A stretch of DNA of 64,000 nucleotides from Prorocentrum cordatum (GCA_963575745.1 CAUYUJ010019256.1:119558-183557); one strand, 5' to 3'; shown: positions 22,023-32,909, counted from the stretch's first letter. Notes: generated by a model from the letters alone, not told the origin. Made by a program: numbers and translations.

Positions 22023-22440
22023 TCTGGCGGCTATGTTGTCGCCGTCGCCACCCCGTCGCCGCCTCGTCGCCGGCCGTCGTCTGGTCCGATGTGGCGGTCT
22101 GGCGGCTGTGTTGTCGCCGTCGCCACCCCGTCGCCGCCTCGTCGCCGGCCGTCGTCTGGTCCGATGTGGCGGTCTGGCGGCTGTGTTGTCGCAGTCAAAT
22201 CCCCGTCGCCGCCTCGTCGCCGGCCGTCGTCTGGGCCGATGTGGCGGTCTGGCGGCTGTGTTGTCGCAGTCAAAGCCCCGTCGCCGCCTCGTCGCCAGCC
22301 GTCGTCTGGGCCGATGTGGCGGTCTGGCGGCTATGTTGTCGCCGTCGCCACCCCGTCGCCGCCTCGTCGCCGGCCGTCGTCTGGTCCGGTGTTTAGGCGG
22401 CTATGGTACTGCCGTCGCCGACCCGTCGCCGCCTAAACTG
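22023..22440. repeat. 75-bp GTC-rich minisatellite
   Basis: TCTGGCGGCTGTGTTGTCGC recurs at 22023, 22098, 22173, 22248 and 22323, exactly 75 bp apart. Being a multiple of three, it stays open and gives a 25-residue repeat. The last unit ends in an exact 11-bp inverted repeat, GTTTAGGCGGC (22391-22401) and GCCGCCTAAAC (22428-22438), which borders the 14-bp satellite. Confidence 0.95.
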
Positions 22441-22925
22441 CACAACGTATATTGCGCTGCATATACACCACCTAGATTGCACTGCAAGTATTGCATCAGC
22501 GAGGTTGCACAACATAAACTGCACCACCGAGGTCGAACAACATGTATTGGACAACATAGATTGACCCAATAAATTGCACAGCATAGCTAGCACGGCATAG
22601 ACTGGATAACATAGATTGCACCACACAGGTAGCACAACATAGATTGCACCAAATAGATTGCAGCACGTCGATTGTACTGCATATCTTGCGCACCACGTAG
22701 ATTGCACCACACAGATCGCACCACATCGATTGCACCACATAGATTGTACCACAGACATTGCAGAACGTAGATCGCACAACATAAATTGCCCAACATCTAT
22801 TGCACCGCATAGGTTGCTCCACATAAATTGCACAACATAGCTTGCAACACACAGATTGCACCACATTGATTGTGCCACGTAGCTTGCACCACACACATCG
22901 CGCAACACTGATAGCCAGCAATACA
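22437..22925. repeat. 14-bp satellite, array B
   Basis: About 35 degenerate units of ATTGCACCACATAG, the same satellite as 252-733. Spacing stays at 14 bp through most of 22690-22910. It ends in the same non-repeat edge as array A. Confidence 0.92.
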
Positions 22926-22946
22926 CTGCTTGGGGCCCACGCTGGT

Positions 22947-23321
22947 GACATTTCCCTGACAGGCTTTCGCTGTAGGGCTCGCATAGAGGGGAGCCCCAGA
23001 CCGCCCCGTGCGGCAGGCGGTCCGGCAGTGCCGGTCCGGCAGCTGGTCGGGCAGCAGTGTCGCCGCAGGTTTCCTGACGCAGTGTCCCGGAACCGTGCTC
23101 CCGCCGCAGTGCCGGCTACATTCGGGGGTGGAAAAGTGGGGGGTGATGACTAGGGGGGGTGGATCTCATGGCGGGGGCCATGATTTTTCCCCAGATCTCA
23201 GGGCGCCTCCTCTTGTTTCATTGCGTCCCAGGCCCCCCCGCTGGGCCGCGCACATGCCGCCGGTCATGATTTGCACACCCCCCTCTTGGACACCCCCCTC
23301 CTGGCCGCTCCCGATCCATTC
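22947..23321. other. Unassigned sequence
   Basis: Nothing recognised. Confidence 0.5.
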
Positions 23322-23640
23322 TTGGCTCGGACGGCCACGATCCTTTGCAGAGCAGGTCTCACGGTGCACAGAAGAGTCCCACCGGGGGGACGGGAAGCCC
23401 GAGGACGTCTGGTCCGGCGGCCGCTTCGCTCGAGACTTCCCCACCACGACTTCCGGCATCGCGCCTCCGCGCCGGCTACATGCTGGTCCGGACAGCCACG
23501 CTTTCTTCGCAGAAAGCGCCAAGGCGCACAGAAGAGTCTCACAGGGGGGCCGAGGAAGCCCGAGGATGTCTGGTCCAGCAGCCGTCTCGTTTTAGATTCA
23601 TTCACAAATTGTTCCCAACTCTCCTGTGCTGGGCTCTCGT
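23322..23640. repeat. 160-bp direct repeat, two copies
   Basis: GCACAGAAGAGTC followed by GAAGCCCGAGGA occurs at 23368 and 23528 at an offset of 160 bp. Confidence 0.85.
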
Positions 23641-23734
23641 TCGTGTAGAACAGAGTTCTCCTTGCGCGTCTCCTCCCGCCTCCTCCCCCTTCCTGCCTCC
23701 TCCTCCGCCTTACCTCTTCCTGCATCCTTTGCGC

Positions 23735-24625
23735 TCCCTCGGGGGCTGCGAAGTGCGCAACTCTCGCCTCTCTCCTGGGCTCCTGGGAGGCACGGCGGTG
23801 GTGAGGGCCACGCAGATCCGTTTTGAGACCTCGCGGCTCCCTCGGGGGCTGCGAAGTGCGCAACTGTCGCCAGTCTCGTGCGCTCCTCCAGGGCACGGCG
23901 GAGGTGACGGCCACGCAGATTTATTTGGAGACCTCTCGGCTTCCTCGGGGGCTGAGAAGTGCGCAATTGTCTCCACTCTCGTGGGCTTCTGGGAGGCACG
24001 GCGGAGGTGATGGCCACGCAGATCCATTTGGGACCTCGCAGCTCCCTGGGGGGGTGCGAAGTGCGCAACTGACGCCATTTTCGATGGTTCCCGGGAGGCA
24101 CGGCGGAGGTGAGAGCCACGCAGATTCATTTAGGAGCTCGCCGCTCCCTCAGGGGCTGCGAAGTGCGCAACTCTCGCCTCTCTCGCGGGCTCCTGGAAGG
24201 CACGGCGGAGGTGATGGCCACGCAGATCCGTTTTGTGACCTCGCGGCTTCCTCGGGGGCTGCGAAGTGCGCGATTGTCGCCAATCTCGTGCGCTCCTCCG
24301 GGGCACGGCGAAGGTGAGGGCCACGCAGATCTATTTTGAGACCTCGCGGCTTCCTCGTGGGCTGCGAAGTGCGCAATGGTCGCCACGTTCGGGGGCTCCT
24401 GGGAGGCACGGAATCCATTTGAAACCTCGCGGCTCCCTCGAGCGTTGCGAAGTGTGCAACTGACATCATTTTCGTGGGCTCCCAGAAAGCACGGCGGAGG
24501 TGAGAGCCACGCAGATCCATGTGAGACCTCGCGGCTCCCTCGGGGGCTGCGAAGTGCGCAATTGTCGCCGTTTTCGTTGGTTCCTGGGGGGCACGGCGGA
24601 GGTGAGGGTCACGCAGAAGCGTGAG
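23735..24625. repeat. 103-bp satellite, about nine units
   Basis: GGGGGCTGCGAAGTGCGCAA recurs every 102-103 bp from 23741 to 24548, with one short 83-bp interval ending at 24446. Each unit also carries CACGGCGGAGGTGA and CCACGCAGATCC. The period is not a multiple of three, so peptide repeats shift phase. Confidence 0.95.
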
Positions 24626-25097
24626 GGTCCACACGGACAAGTACAAGGCCGCCCTTTTCCACGTCAGAGCACGCGGAGGGGCCCACGTCTTGGACGCGGC
24701 GAGGCTCGCCTTCAACGAGCCGCAGACGCCCACCCTACTCGACTTCCGCAAGCACAAGGTCATGCGGATTGGCTTGCAAATCTCCCACGTCAAAGGGCTG
24801 ACGTCGACGGCTTGCCTGGGACGGACCACGCACCTGGGCGTCATCGCTGACGCCAGACATAAAGACGCCGATGACTTCGATGCCCCTTGGCTGCACTGCA
24901 CGTCATGCTTTTGCACAGCGACGACGTCCCACAACCTGTTGATCATCCGCGCCCCAGGCTTGGATGTCTTGTCCCGGGGGCCGCCACCGGAACGGGCAGC
25001 GCGCCTTCGGACTTTCCGCGCCCGCGCGGAGCACTGTAGGAAGCAGTCCATGGAGATGGCGCGCGCCTTCGGCCTTGCCAAGTTCCTGCGCGACTGA
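24621..25097 (+). CDS. Unrecognised 158-codon open frame
   Basis: Starts just after the 103-bp satellite and ends at TGA 25095-25097. Unlike most long frames here it is not built from repeats and has mixed amino-acid composition. It has four cysteines, two as CTSC near residues 92-95, and an Arg/Glu-rich C-terminal stretch that may be helical. I see no signal peptide, membrane segment or known motif. It could be a host gene exon, part of a mobile element or chance. The start is uncertain because its first codons abut the satellite, and in-frame splicing could extend it. Confidence 0.3.
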   Translation: MRVHTDKYKAALFHVRARGGAHVLDAARLAFNEPQTPTLLDFRKHKVMRIGLQISHVKGLTSTACLGRTTHLGVIADARHKDADDFDAPWLHCTSCFCTATTSHNLLIIRAPGLDVLSRGPPPERAARLRTFRARAEHCRKQSMEMARAFGLAKFLRD

Positions 25098-26405
25098 AGG
25101 GAGGAGAACCGCAAGCGGGTCCCAGGCGAGCGTGCGCGTTGGCTGCTACTCTGACGGTGTCGCCGGCGGCGCTTGCAACGGGCGACGGCCAGCCGAATAT
25201 GCAAGAGGGCGCGCTCACATGACGCCCGGCGCTGACCCAGCATTCAGCGCGCGGCGCTGTTGCATCGGAAAGCGCAGAGCGCTGGAGCTTCACGTATCCC
25301 ATGGCGCTGCCTCCAGCACCCCCCTATCCCCAGGCGCCCGTCACCCCCACCGAGCAGATGGAGCGCATGGCGCCATTATTTTCACCAGTAATGACCCCCC
25401 TTGTTTTCCATCCTCCTTGTCTCCCTTGTCCTTTTTCCCCCCTTTTACTTCGGCCTCCCGTTACATGCTCATCGTCGTGTTTGTCGACGCCGCACTGTTG
25501 CGCAGTCAAGGTTGCGTAATTCCTTTTGCTATCCAAGACGCGCGGGTGCGCGACGCGCGTGGACCAACAACATTTGCCGCAACATTTCGGACTGCTGCAT
25601 GCATCGCAAATTGTTTTGTTGTGCAGAGAGTTAATATAAATCCTGGCTTCGAGAGCACAAAAGGTTGGTCACGTTTCAGGTACTTCAGGAACCGTGTTCT
25701 GGTTTCGATGCGGGCTATGTTATTGGTTCAAGCGGCCACGACCCCCTTTTTCTTGAAATTCCCCCCCCCCCCAAAAAAAAAATACTAAAGTGCTCATGGC
25801 CGCGCTCTCACGCGTGCCCCCCGTAGCCGACTTTCTACTCCTCCTGCCGCCTTCTCACTTCTGCTGTTGTTAGGGTGTTTTGCTGCGATAAATATTGTGC
25901 GGCCCATCCTGCAGTGGAGCATTATATCGTCGTCGCCACTGATCATAATCATCCTCAGCATCGTTATCGCCGTCGCTACCGAATAGCAAGTGGCTCTGCT
26001 TTTATACAGAAAACACAAAGTGACATAGGCTAGAGATTCTCTTTCCGCCTAATTATATGTTCGGGCGAATATGGTCCCGCCTCAGGGTGTAGGCACTAGG
26101 TCGACACATGCGTAGAGTTGCAGCGCCCAGGGCTGGTTTAACAAAGTCTCAGGTCCAGGTCGTCATTTGTTGCCCCACGAAGGTTGCGCGACGACGAGGA
26201 TTCGAACTGCGGCCTGATCACCAATCTGTCAGGAGAGGCTTGCTTTCATTCGGTTACAGGAGGGTGAGTAGGTCCGATCTGCCATCCGAGAGCTAGTATT
26301 TGCACGTGGCGCCCCTTAACAAGGGGCGCTGGTCGTGCAGTGCCGTTGTCTTTGGCTCGTTGTTTATCCCAACCCTCCCTCTGGTTGGGTTCTCGTTTTG
26401 AATCG
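25098..26405. other. Unassigned sequence
   Basis: A C10-A9 homopolymer pair lies near 25767-25785. No recognised gene. Confidence 0.5.
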
Positions 26406-26406
26406 A

Positions 26407-26585
26407 GCATTGTGGTTTCCATGTTCCTCCTTCCTCCTCGTCCTCATCCTCCTCTTCTTCCTCCTCCTCCTCCTCCGCTTCGTCCTCATCCTCATCCTCT
26501 TCTTCCGCCTCTTTCTCCTCCTCCTCCTCCGCCTCGTCCTCATCCTCATCCTCTTCCTCCGCCTCTTTCTCCTCCTCTTCTCCAT
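26407..26585. repeat. CCT/CATCCTC microsatellite
   Basis: CCT runs separated by CATCCT; one ~60-bp stretch is duplicated within it. Confidence 0.9.
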
Positions 26586-27253
26586 GTTCCTTACTTGTAT
26601 ATACGCCTACTCTGCCACCTAGCCGGCCAAAAACGGCCCAACTCGGGCTAGAACATTTTACGGTGAAAGAACCATGCAAAGTCGACGAATTTCCGCCTCA
26701 ACATGAAAATGATGCCGTGCACGATGCAAAAGTGCGAACGCGCGGCAGGAAGGAGGCGGGGCGCGCATCCCGCGCAGAAAAGGCCGGAATGTCGCTCTCG
26801 CCTTGGCGCCGCACTCGTGTTCCGAGGGAATAACTGACTTCCCGCTGGGGGCGCGGCGCACATGTTTCGCACGCCCCCTCGTCGACTCGCGAGCGGGCCT
26901 CTCGCCTCGGCGCCGCGCAGACTTCGCCTGAAAGTGGCTGCCCGTCTCGCCGCGGTGCGCGCTCGTCTCTCGCCCATTCGGAGGGGGGCGCCCGCGTGGG
27001 CGGGCGCGACTTGCCGCCCTCGCCCGTGGTCCGCGCGCATGTCGCTCCGAGGTGGTGTGCCGCGTGGGCTCGGCGCGCATGGCTCGTTCGCCGAACCGCG
27101 CGCAGGCGGCAGCGGCAGCGGGGCCGTGCGAGGGCGGGCGGCGTGTCGTCCTCGCCCAGGTGCCGCGCAGCTTGTCAGTGGAAGCGGCAGTGTTGCGTCA
27201 GCGCTGCGCATGCTTCGTCTTCGCCGCGCCCATCGGAAGTTCTGCCGGTGGCC
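26586..27253. other. Very GC-rich unassigned sequence
   Basis: CGCGC-rich. Long frames on both strands are Arg/Ala/Pro-rich composition artefacts. Confidence 0.5.
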
Positions 27254-27290
27254 GACACACACGCACACACACACACACACACACACGCGC
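27254..27290. repeat. CA dinucleotide microsatellite
   Basis: CA run with one CG interruption at each end. Confidence 0.9.
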
Positions 27291-27437
27291 ACTTTACTCG
27301 GCGACCAAGCGCGCGGCGACTCTGGCAGGCGCTCCCCCCCGGCGGAGAGCGAGAGCGGCGTTCTGCCTGCACGAGGCGGCAGCCCTGGCGGCCAGCGCTC
27401 ATCGCACCCAGGGGCGGGCTCGGCTGCATCAAGGGTC

Positions 27438-27657
27438 GGGGGCCCCCAGGCGGCAGGGTGGCCACGCCGTGTGGTGAGTCGGTGGGGATCCGGGGTCGCC
27501 ACACGGTCTTGGCGCTCGGGTCTCTCTCCGAGGACGTGTCGGGCGACCGGGGCCTCCAGGGCCTCAAGACCGTGTGGCCACGGACCATGCGGTGAGGCCT
27601 CCTGGGGGTCCGAGATCACCGCGCGGTCTGTCACCACACGGCTTTGGGACCCCCCGA
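27438..27657. mobile_element. GGCCCC-TIR short element, copy 1
   Basis: A non-coding ~220-bp element. The left arm GGGGGCCCCCAGGCGGCAGG is mirrored by CACACGGCTTTGGGACCCCC at the right. The interior contains GCTCGGGTCTCTCTCCGAGG. Copy 2 is at 33549-33767. Confidence 0.65.
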
Positions 27658-28160
27658 TGAGAGTGACCGTTCGCTGGAGTGACATTCTCGTTTTGGTGCG
27701 CTCCCGCAGGGGTCCCCCTATGACAATGGCCTGCGCGCTGAGACGTCGCACCCCCTCGGCCCCCGAAAGCGGCGCACCGGAGGTCACTCCTGCCAAGGCT
27801 CTCTCTCTCCTGCGTGTGGCCGAGCGGGCGTGCTGAGGGGGCCTGCCGTGGCCCGGCGCACCAGGAGGGCAGGCAGGGGCCCCACGCGCGCCGCGACAAC
27901 GCAGCGGGCAGCCGCCGCCTCGGTCGCAGTGATCGTGCAACGGGCAGGCAGCGGATACTGGTTGACGGGAGCCGGGAGCAAGGTCGCACGAGGCCTGAGT
28001 GGCCCGTCCTCGAAGGCGACGAGAGGAAAGCACCGCAGGAGGAGGGAAGGAGCAGGTTCGTCTTGCCCCCCCCCCACACACGTACACACGCGGTGCTCCT
28101 CCCCAGCGCGGCGGTGAAGAGCAACCGCCCACACACAGCAAAAACAGTTCCGTTCAGAGC
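27658..28160. other. Unassigned sequence
   Basis: GC-rich with no recognised gene. Confidence 0.5.
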
Positions 28161-28340
28161 TACAGTGGAGAGACCCATGCCAAGAAGCACCATGCTTGCC
28201 TCCAGGGTGCCCTGGGTTTCTTGGGTTCGATGGTTTTGCTGTGGAGAGCGTGACGTTCCCACACCAAAAATCAATGAACGTCCTGGGGTCTCAGGGTTGG
28301 GTTTCTTGTGTAAGGTTTCTTGTGGTCGGACCCCTACTGC
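28161..28340. mobile_element. ACAGTGGAG-TIR short element, copy 1
   Basis: The interior, with TGCTTGCCTCCAGGGTGCCC and TCCCACACCAAAA, closely matches 50910-51090. The ends are weakly mirrored here and clearly mirrored in copy 2. Confidence 0.65.
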
Positions 28341-28538
28341 AACTGATCCAAGCCCAAGAGTACGCAAAGGGAAACGAGAGAGAGGGCCAAGGAAGCGAGC
28401 TGGGGGAGGCAGAGGGGCGGTGGACGGGGGTGGGGCGCCAGGCGGCACACCGAAGAGGCACCGCGACCAGCAGAAGAGGCCTGGCAGGCGAGCGACCAAG
28501 CAGGCACAAGTCTCGCGCCCCAAAGACAGCACTAAGCT

Positions 28539-28696
28539 TTAAGTCGAGCATGTCCCTCTACAGGAGGAATGTTCAAGAAGAGTATAAAAATACTCTGGGG
28601 ACGATGTTTCGCCTATGTTTAATCATCTTTGGGTATGTTTTGGCTGTGTCTCGGTTTCTTCCAAAGTCCGCCTGTAGGAGGACATGCCCGACCTAA
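28539..28696. mobile_element. TTAA-type MITE, copy B
   Basis: TTAA at 28539-28542 followed by GTCGAGCATGTCCCTCTACA. The right end mirrors it and finishes with CTAA at 28693-28696. The central GGGGACGATGTTT block is shared with the other copies. Confidence 0.85.
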
Positions 28697-28699
28697 CAC

Positions 28700-28925
28700 G
28701 AATTACGGCACCAGTGGGCGCGCTCGCTTTCGCCTGCCCTTCTGTTGTGGCGCGTACCCCTTGCGAGCTCGGCGGCCCAGAGAGAAGCCCAGTCGCGGCG
28801 CCAGCGGACGCGCCCGCAGTCGCACACCCTGTTCTGGTGCACCCGTGCGCCCTTCGTGGACAGGGAACCCCGACCACGGCGTCACTGGGCGCGCCCGCGG
28901 TCCCCCGTTCGTACAAATCGCATCC
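28700..28925. repeat. Weak GC-rich repeat
   Basis: CGCCAGCGGACGCGCCCGCA-like segments recur two or three times here, and a related stretch lies near 29750-29880. Confidence 0.35.
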
Positions 28926-28929
28926 AGCA

Positions 28930-29310
28930 GTGCGTCTGAACTCGAAGAAGGAAAAACTCAGGAGGGGAAAAAACACATAGACACAATTATTCGTCGATTC
29001 CCTAGAAAATGTAGAAAAAATGGGAAGTGGGGGAGAAGACAAAAACCCAGAAAATATGGGGAAATATAGGGGCATCCTGTTATTTGTGTGTATTTGTTTG
29101 TGTGTCCCAGGGCCCCTTCAAAAAACGTTATGAACATAAACTGTTGGCGCTCCGCGCGATTTTCTCGGACCTGCGCTGGATCCCCCCCCCCCGGCGGCGC
29201 CTCCCGCGCCGCCCCTTGACGCGCGCTCCGCGCGCCAGGGAGGAGGGGTCCAGCACGGATCCAACAGAAGTCCGCGCGGAGCGCCAAAAGCTTATGTTTA
29301 TTGCGATGTG
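28930..29310 (-). repeat. Composite dispersed repeat, minus copy
   Basis: Reverse complement of the 1956-2325 arrangement. The GC-rich half is itself an inverted repeat: AACATAAACTGTTGGCGCTC near 29133 is mirrored by GCGCCAAAAGCTTATGTTTA at 29281-29300. Confidence 0.65.
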
Positions 29311-29545
29311 CTTCTTGTTCTTATTATTATTAGTATTGTTATTATTATTTATTACTATTAATAGCAGTAGTATTATTAATATTATAGATATTATGATTAT
29401 GATGATTATTATTAGTAGTAGTATTAGCCTTAGTATTAGTATTATTAGTATTGTTATTATTATGCTTAATACTATTCTTATTATTACTACTATTAGTATT
29501 ATTCGTTTTCTTATTATTATTCTTATGACTCTTCTTCTTCTTCTG
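29311..29545. repeat. ATT/AGT trinucleotide AT-rich island
   Basis: About 230 bp of ATT, TTA and AGT triplets in an otherwise GC-rich window. Asn/Lys-rich minus-strand frames here are not genes. Confidence 0.9.
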
Positions 29546-29555
29546 TGAACTACAC

Positions 29556-29714
29556 TTAAGTCGGGCCCGTCCCTCTACAGGGGGAAAATTAAAAAATAGT
29601 AAAAACATAGTCCGGGGACGATTTGTTGAGCATTGTTTGACCATTTGGAGTATGTTTTGGGTAATTTTTATGTATCGTCCAAAATCCCCCTGTAGGGGGA
29701 CAGGCCCGACTTAA
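29556..29714. mobile_element. TTAA-type MITE, copy C
   Basis: Exact TTAA on both sides (29556-29559 and 29711-29714) around a 151-bp element with ~30-bp mirrored arms beginning GTCGGGCCCGTCCC. An 18-bp direct repeat, CTTCTTCTGTGAACTACA, flanks it at 29537-29554 and 29728-29745. Confidence 0.92.
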
Positions 29715-29745
29715 TCATAGTGTTTTTCTTCTTCTGTGAACTACA

Positions 29746-31589
29746 TAGCCCGTTGGCACGTCCCCAGCAGGTGCGTCCGCAGTCGGACTGACGCCGATTT
29801 GGGCACACCCTCCACGCACTTTGTTCCCCAAGTGGAGCCCCTACGGCGCGTTCGCAGTCGTGCCTACGCTTTGCGCAGTGGCTGGGTTCTTCACGTGCTA
29901 TGGCTGGGCAAGAACTTCAGTCAGAAAAGGAGAGGGGAGGAACCGGAGGTGGAGGAGGGGTGGGGGCGTCTAGATCTCCTTCGCGGATCAGCCCACCATT
30001 CGCAGCGAAGCATGCGACCGAAGGATAACCACGCGAGAGTTGCCCCGTGCCGAGGTGTGTAATTACCAGCAGCAGGGTGGCTCGTTTCATGACAGCTGGC
30101 CACTATGAGATGTGGCAGCGACGACACCACCGGCGAAACAGATTTCCGAACGCGTGCTCGTTGCGGCAGACACGTCTTGCCGACATCGAGCCAGTTGCTG
30201 CCATCCTAGTGCATCGGAAAAGGTACTGCCCCGACGATTAATCCGTTCTGCCGATGGCGAGCTCATTGCCTGCAGTCCCGATGGATGCTGCGCCCGGCTT
30301 GGTCCGGTTAAGGATTGGGTTGCGAGGTTGTTTTTTCAGTTCGGTGATTTTGATGTTATGTTCGCGTTGGTTCAGTTTGGCTTCAACGCGTCTCGTATTT
30401 CTTGATGTTCGGTTTGTACCCACCCTCCTTCCCCTCCTGCCATCCTCCTTCTCTTGCGTTCCTAGTCCTGTTTCGCCACGCGATCCGGCTGAATAGGCAG
30501 CACGTCGATTGCGAGTTACTGATTAGAATTCGTTTATAGCTTGAGCTTTCTTAGTGTGTACAGCTGCGTGCCCTTGAATCGTCCGCTTCCTCCTCGCATG
30601 TATACATCGCCTTGCTGACTAGATGTCGCTGCATATGTGAGTTCATGTCTTTGGATTGCTTCATATCCTCATCCATCTAAGGATGCACGACGCCCTGTTT
30701 TGCTGGACTGCCAAGTGCGAAGCTTGGAGATGGAGATCATGTTGCATCCGAACTATCGTCGGCTGTTTCTGGTGCTGACATTGCCATGATGTCCTCATTG
30801 CCCACGTAGTTACAATCCGAGTAATTATTCAGTCGTACCCGTGTGACGAGCATGCTCTTGTGTGCAACCGTTTCTTGGTTACATGATGCATCAGTCATGT
30901 GTTACATACTTCGCTGATGTTGCATGGCTTGTGCCGCAAATAGCTGCCAATTGCGGCGTGTAGAATTGGATTGTATGCCATTCCGGGGGCTATCCCGAAC
31001 CAGTACAGCGGTGCCCATGGTATCACATTTTCGCCCGCGGACGGTTTGATTCTGCGACTGGCGCGGCGATGAAATATGTTTCATAGTAGCGTGTTCCATT
31101 GCCTTTGGCATACGTTGCACATTATTCTCAGAGCCGGCCTTCCATGGGTGGCCTCAAGCTTTGAACGCGCGACTCGGCAAGCAGTCAGCGCAACCACGTT
31201 CGACACGTTCATTGAATATGCAACCTTCGCGTCGAGAGCAGATGGCGACAGAGCCATAAATTGCGTGTTCCCGAGATGGGCTTGCCAATCGGAGATCTTA
31301 CTGTCGAGAACGCATCACTTCGTCCAGCCTCCGCGCACGATCTTGGCAAGACCTATGGCCCATCTTTCTGAGTTGGATGGTTCGCCCCTTCCTTCAAGCT
31401 CTTGAGTCCCTCGACATCCGAGGGGACCCTCTCACTCCGATGTACCTTCCCTAGTCGTATGGACAGTCATGGCCCTCCGAGTGGAGTAGATTAGGCTACG
31501 GCTGAATAGAGGACACTAGATAAGTGTAATGTACCATTGCGTAGGAATCGGGTACGAGGATCGTGAGGATGAGCAGCGGAGAAGCAGCG
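29746..31589. other. Unassigned sequence
   Basis: The longest stretch here without an obvious repeat. Its composition is more balanced than its surroundings. No open frame matched a family I know. It could hold introns, regulatory DNA or decayed repeats. Confidence 0.5.
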
Positions 31590-31790
31590 TAGAGCAAAGT
31601 AAAGTTTGGTTACAGTGGAGCAGGGAAGAGTAGCGTAGAGAAAGCTATAAGTAGAGTGCGGCTCGACCTGGGGCAGACAAGGAGTAGGAGTGGTCGTAGA
31701 GTCTGAGACGAGTAGGAGCAGAGTCGGTGTCGAGCGGAACAAGGTAGGAGCAGGAGTAAAGTATGAGTCTAGGTGTTGCCGAGGCGTTGC
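31590..31790. repeat. GAGTAGGAGCAG degenerate short repeats
   Basis: Loose 10-12-bp repeats of GTAGGAGCAGAGT and GTAGAG motifs. Confidence 0.5.
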
Positions 31791-32394
31791 GGCAGACCAA
31801 CCTGCCCAATCATAAAGCGACGTTCGATCGTAATCCTCCGTGTCCAAAGGCGCCGAGGCCGTGACAGAAGCGAGCGATGGCATGTTGTTGGCTCCCTCAC
31901 CGTGCCCCCACCGCAAGCGCTCCTCGCCAGGAAGCAGCGAGACAGAAAACTAAAGCGCACGCACAGGCTCCCGCCAGCAGCTCTCGCCGCCCCCCCCTGG
32001 GACACGAGGTCTGCGCACTCGCAGGTGGAGCGCATGTGCTCCCCAGCTCAGGGGCTGCCAGGTCTGGGTCTCCTCCTCCTCCTCCCTCGTCCTCCTCCGG
32101 AGGAGGACGAGGCAAAGATGAGCGCCGAGGAGAAGGGATGTGGAGGGACGAAGAACACGCAGACAGACAGACGAGGGAGGAGGAGGAGGAGGAGGAGGAG
32201 GACCCACGCATCCCTCAGGGCCCCCCCCCAGGGCTCAGAGTTCTCATGGCCTGGATGCCCCTGCAGGACCTCGAGGCCTGCCAGGGCCAGGTTCCGCGCT
32301 CCGAGAGTCTGGGCCAAGTTCCGCGTGCCTGATGTCATCCGTGCTCTTTACATCTCAACCAAAGGATGTCCATCGCAGGATGTCATTTGCACAG
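31791..32394. other. Unassigned sequence with GGA tract
   Basis: GGA tract at 32170-32203 and a CCTCC/GGAGG palindrome near 32080-32108. No gene recognised. Confidence 0.5.
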
Positions 32395-32397
32395 GGA

Positions 32398-32574
32398 ATC
32401 AGGGGTGGACAGAACCCCCAACAGTGACACGTCGATTAGTGAATTGTCCGTTTTCGGTTCTCGAGAGGGCGCCGCGGCCGTTATTTTCCAGGCTTGCGCC
32501 CGCCAGGTTTGGGTCTCAGGTCGTTTTCACTAAACCACGTTTTACTAAAGGGAGGTCTGTCCATCCCCGAGGGA
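32398..32574. mobile_element. GACACGTCGATT element, copy 1
   Basis: A short element with mirrored ends: GGGGTGGACAGAACCCCC at the left, GGGAGGTCTGTCCATCCCC at the right. The interior GACACGTCGATTAGTGAATT and GCGGCCGTTATTTT matches 33798-33970 and 38002-38157. Confidence 0.75.
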
Positions 32575-32909
32575 AGTGCTGAGGCTTGATTCATGCGGTC
32601 CCGCTCGGAATGATGCTGTGCAGTATGGCACCTACACTGAGGCCAACAAGCTTCCACAACGCATAACAATCTGCATGGGAGAGTGCCTGGGCCAGAGACG
32701 AAACCGCACAACACTGCACAATTGCAGGAGGAGGCTTGGGTGTCTTGGGTGGAGTAGCAGGCTTGGGGGGAGCTTGGGAAGCGTTTGGAGGCTTGGGTGG
32801 CTCGGGGGAGGTTGTGTTTTGGGCGGCGCGGCAGGCTTGGATTTCGTCAGGGGTGGGGGGACCTCTTCAGGATTCTGAACCAATGTAACCAAGTGCACAT
32901 CATCTAAAT
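32575..32909. other. Unassigned sequence with GGCTTGGG repeats
   Basis: AGGCTTGGG recurs four or five times at 32730-32840. No gene. Confidence 0.5.

Noticed and set aside
22437-22925. CRISPR array
   Set aside because: The 14-bp units are directly tandem with no spacers. Repeats are degenerate and the setting is eukaryotic.
23735-24625. Repetitive gene encoding 34-residue repeats
   Set aside because: The unit is 102-103 bp, so the frame shifts each unit and no single frame is conserved.
26160-26280. tRNA-like sequence on the minus strand, suggested by GGATTCGAACTGCGG
   Set aside because: The presumed T-arm stem does not pair and I found no D-arm or acceptor stem.
26648-28141. 497-codon minus-strand frame
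   Set aside because: Arg/Pro/Ala composition of a very GC-rich stretch. It crosses a CA microsatellite and a TIR element.
28196-28330. Possible shared exon, because 28.2 and 51.0 kb give similar peptides
   Set aside because: Similarity extends into non-coding mirrored ends and includes frame-changing differences. A short mobile element explains it better.
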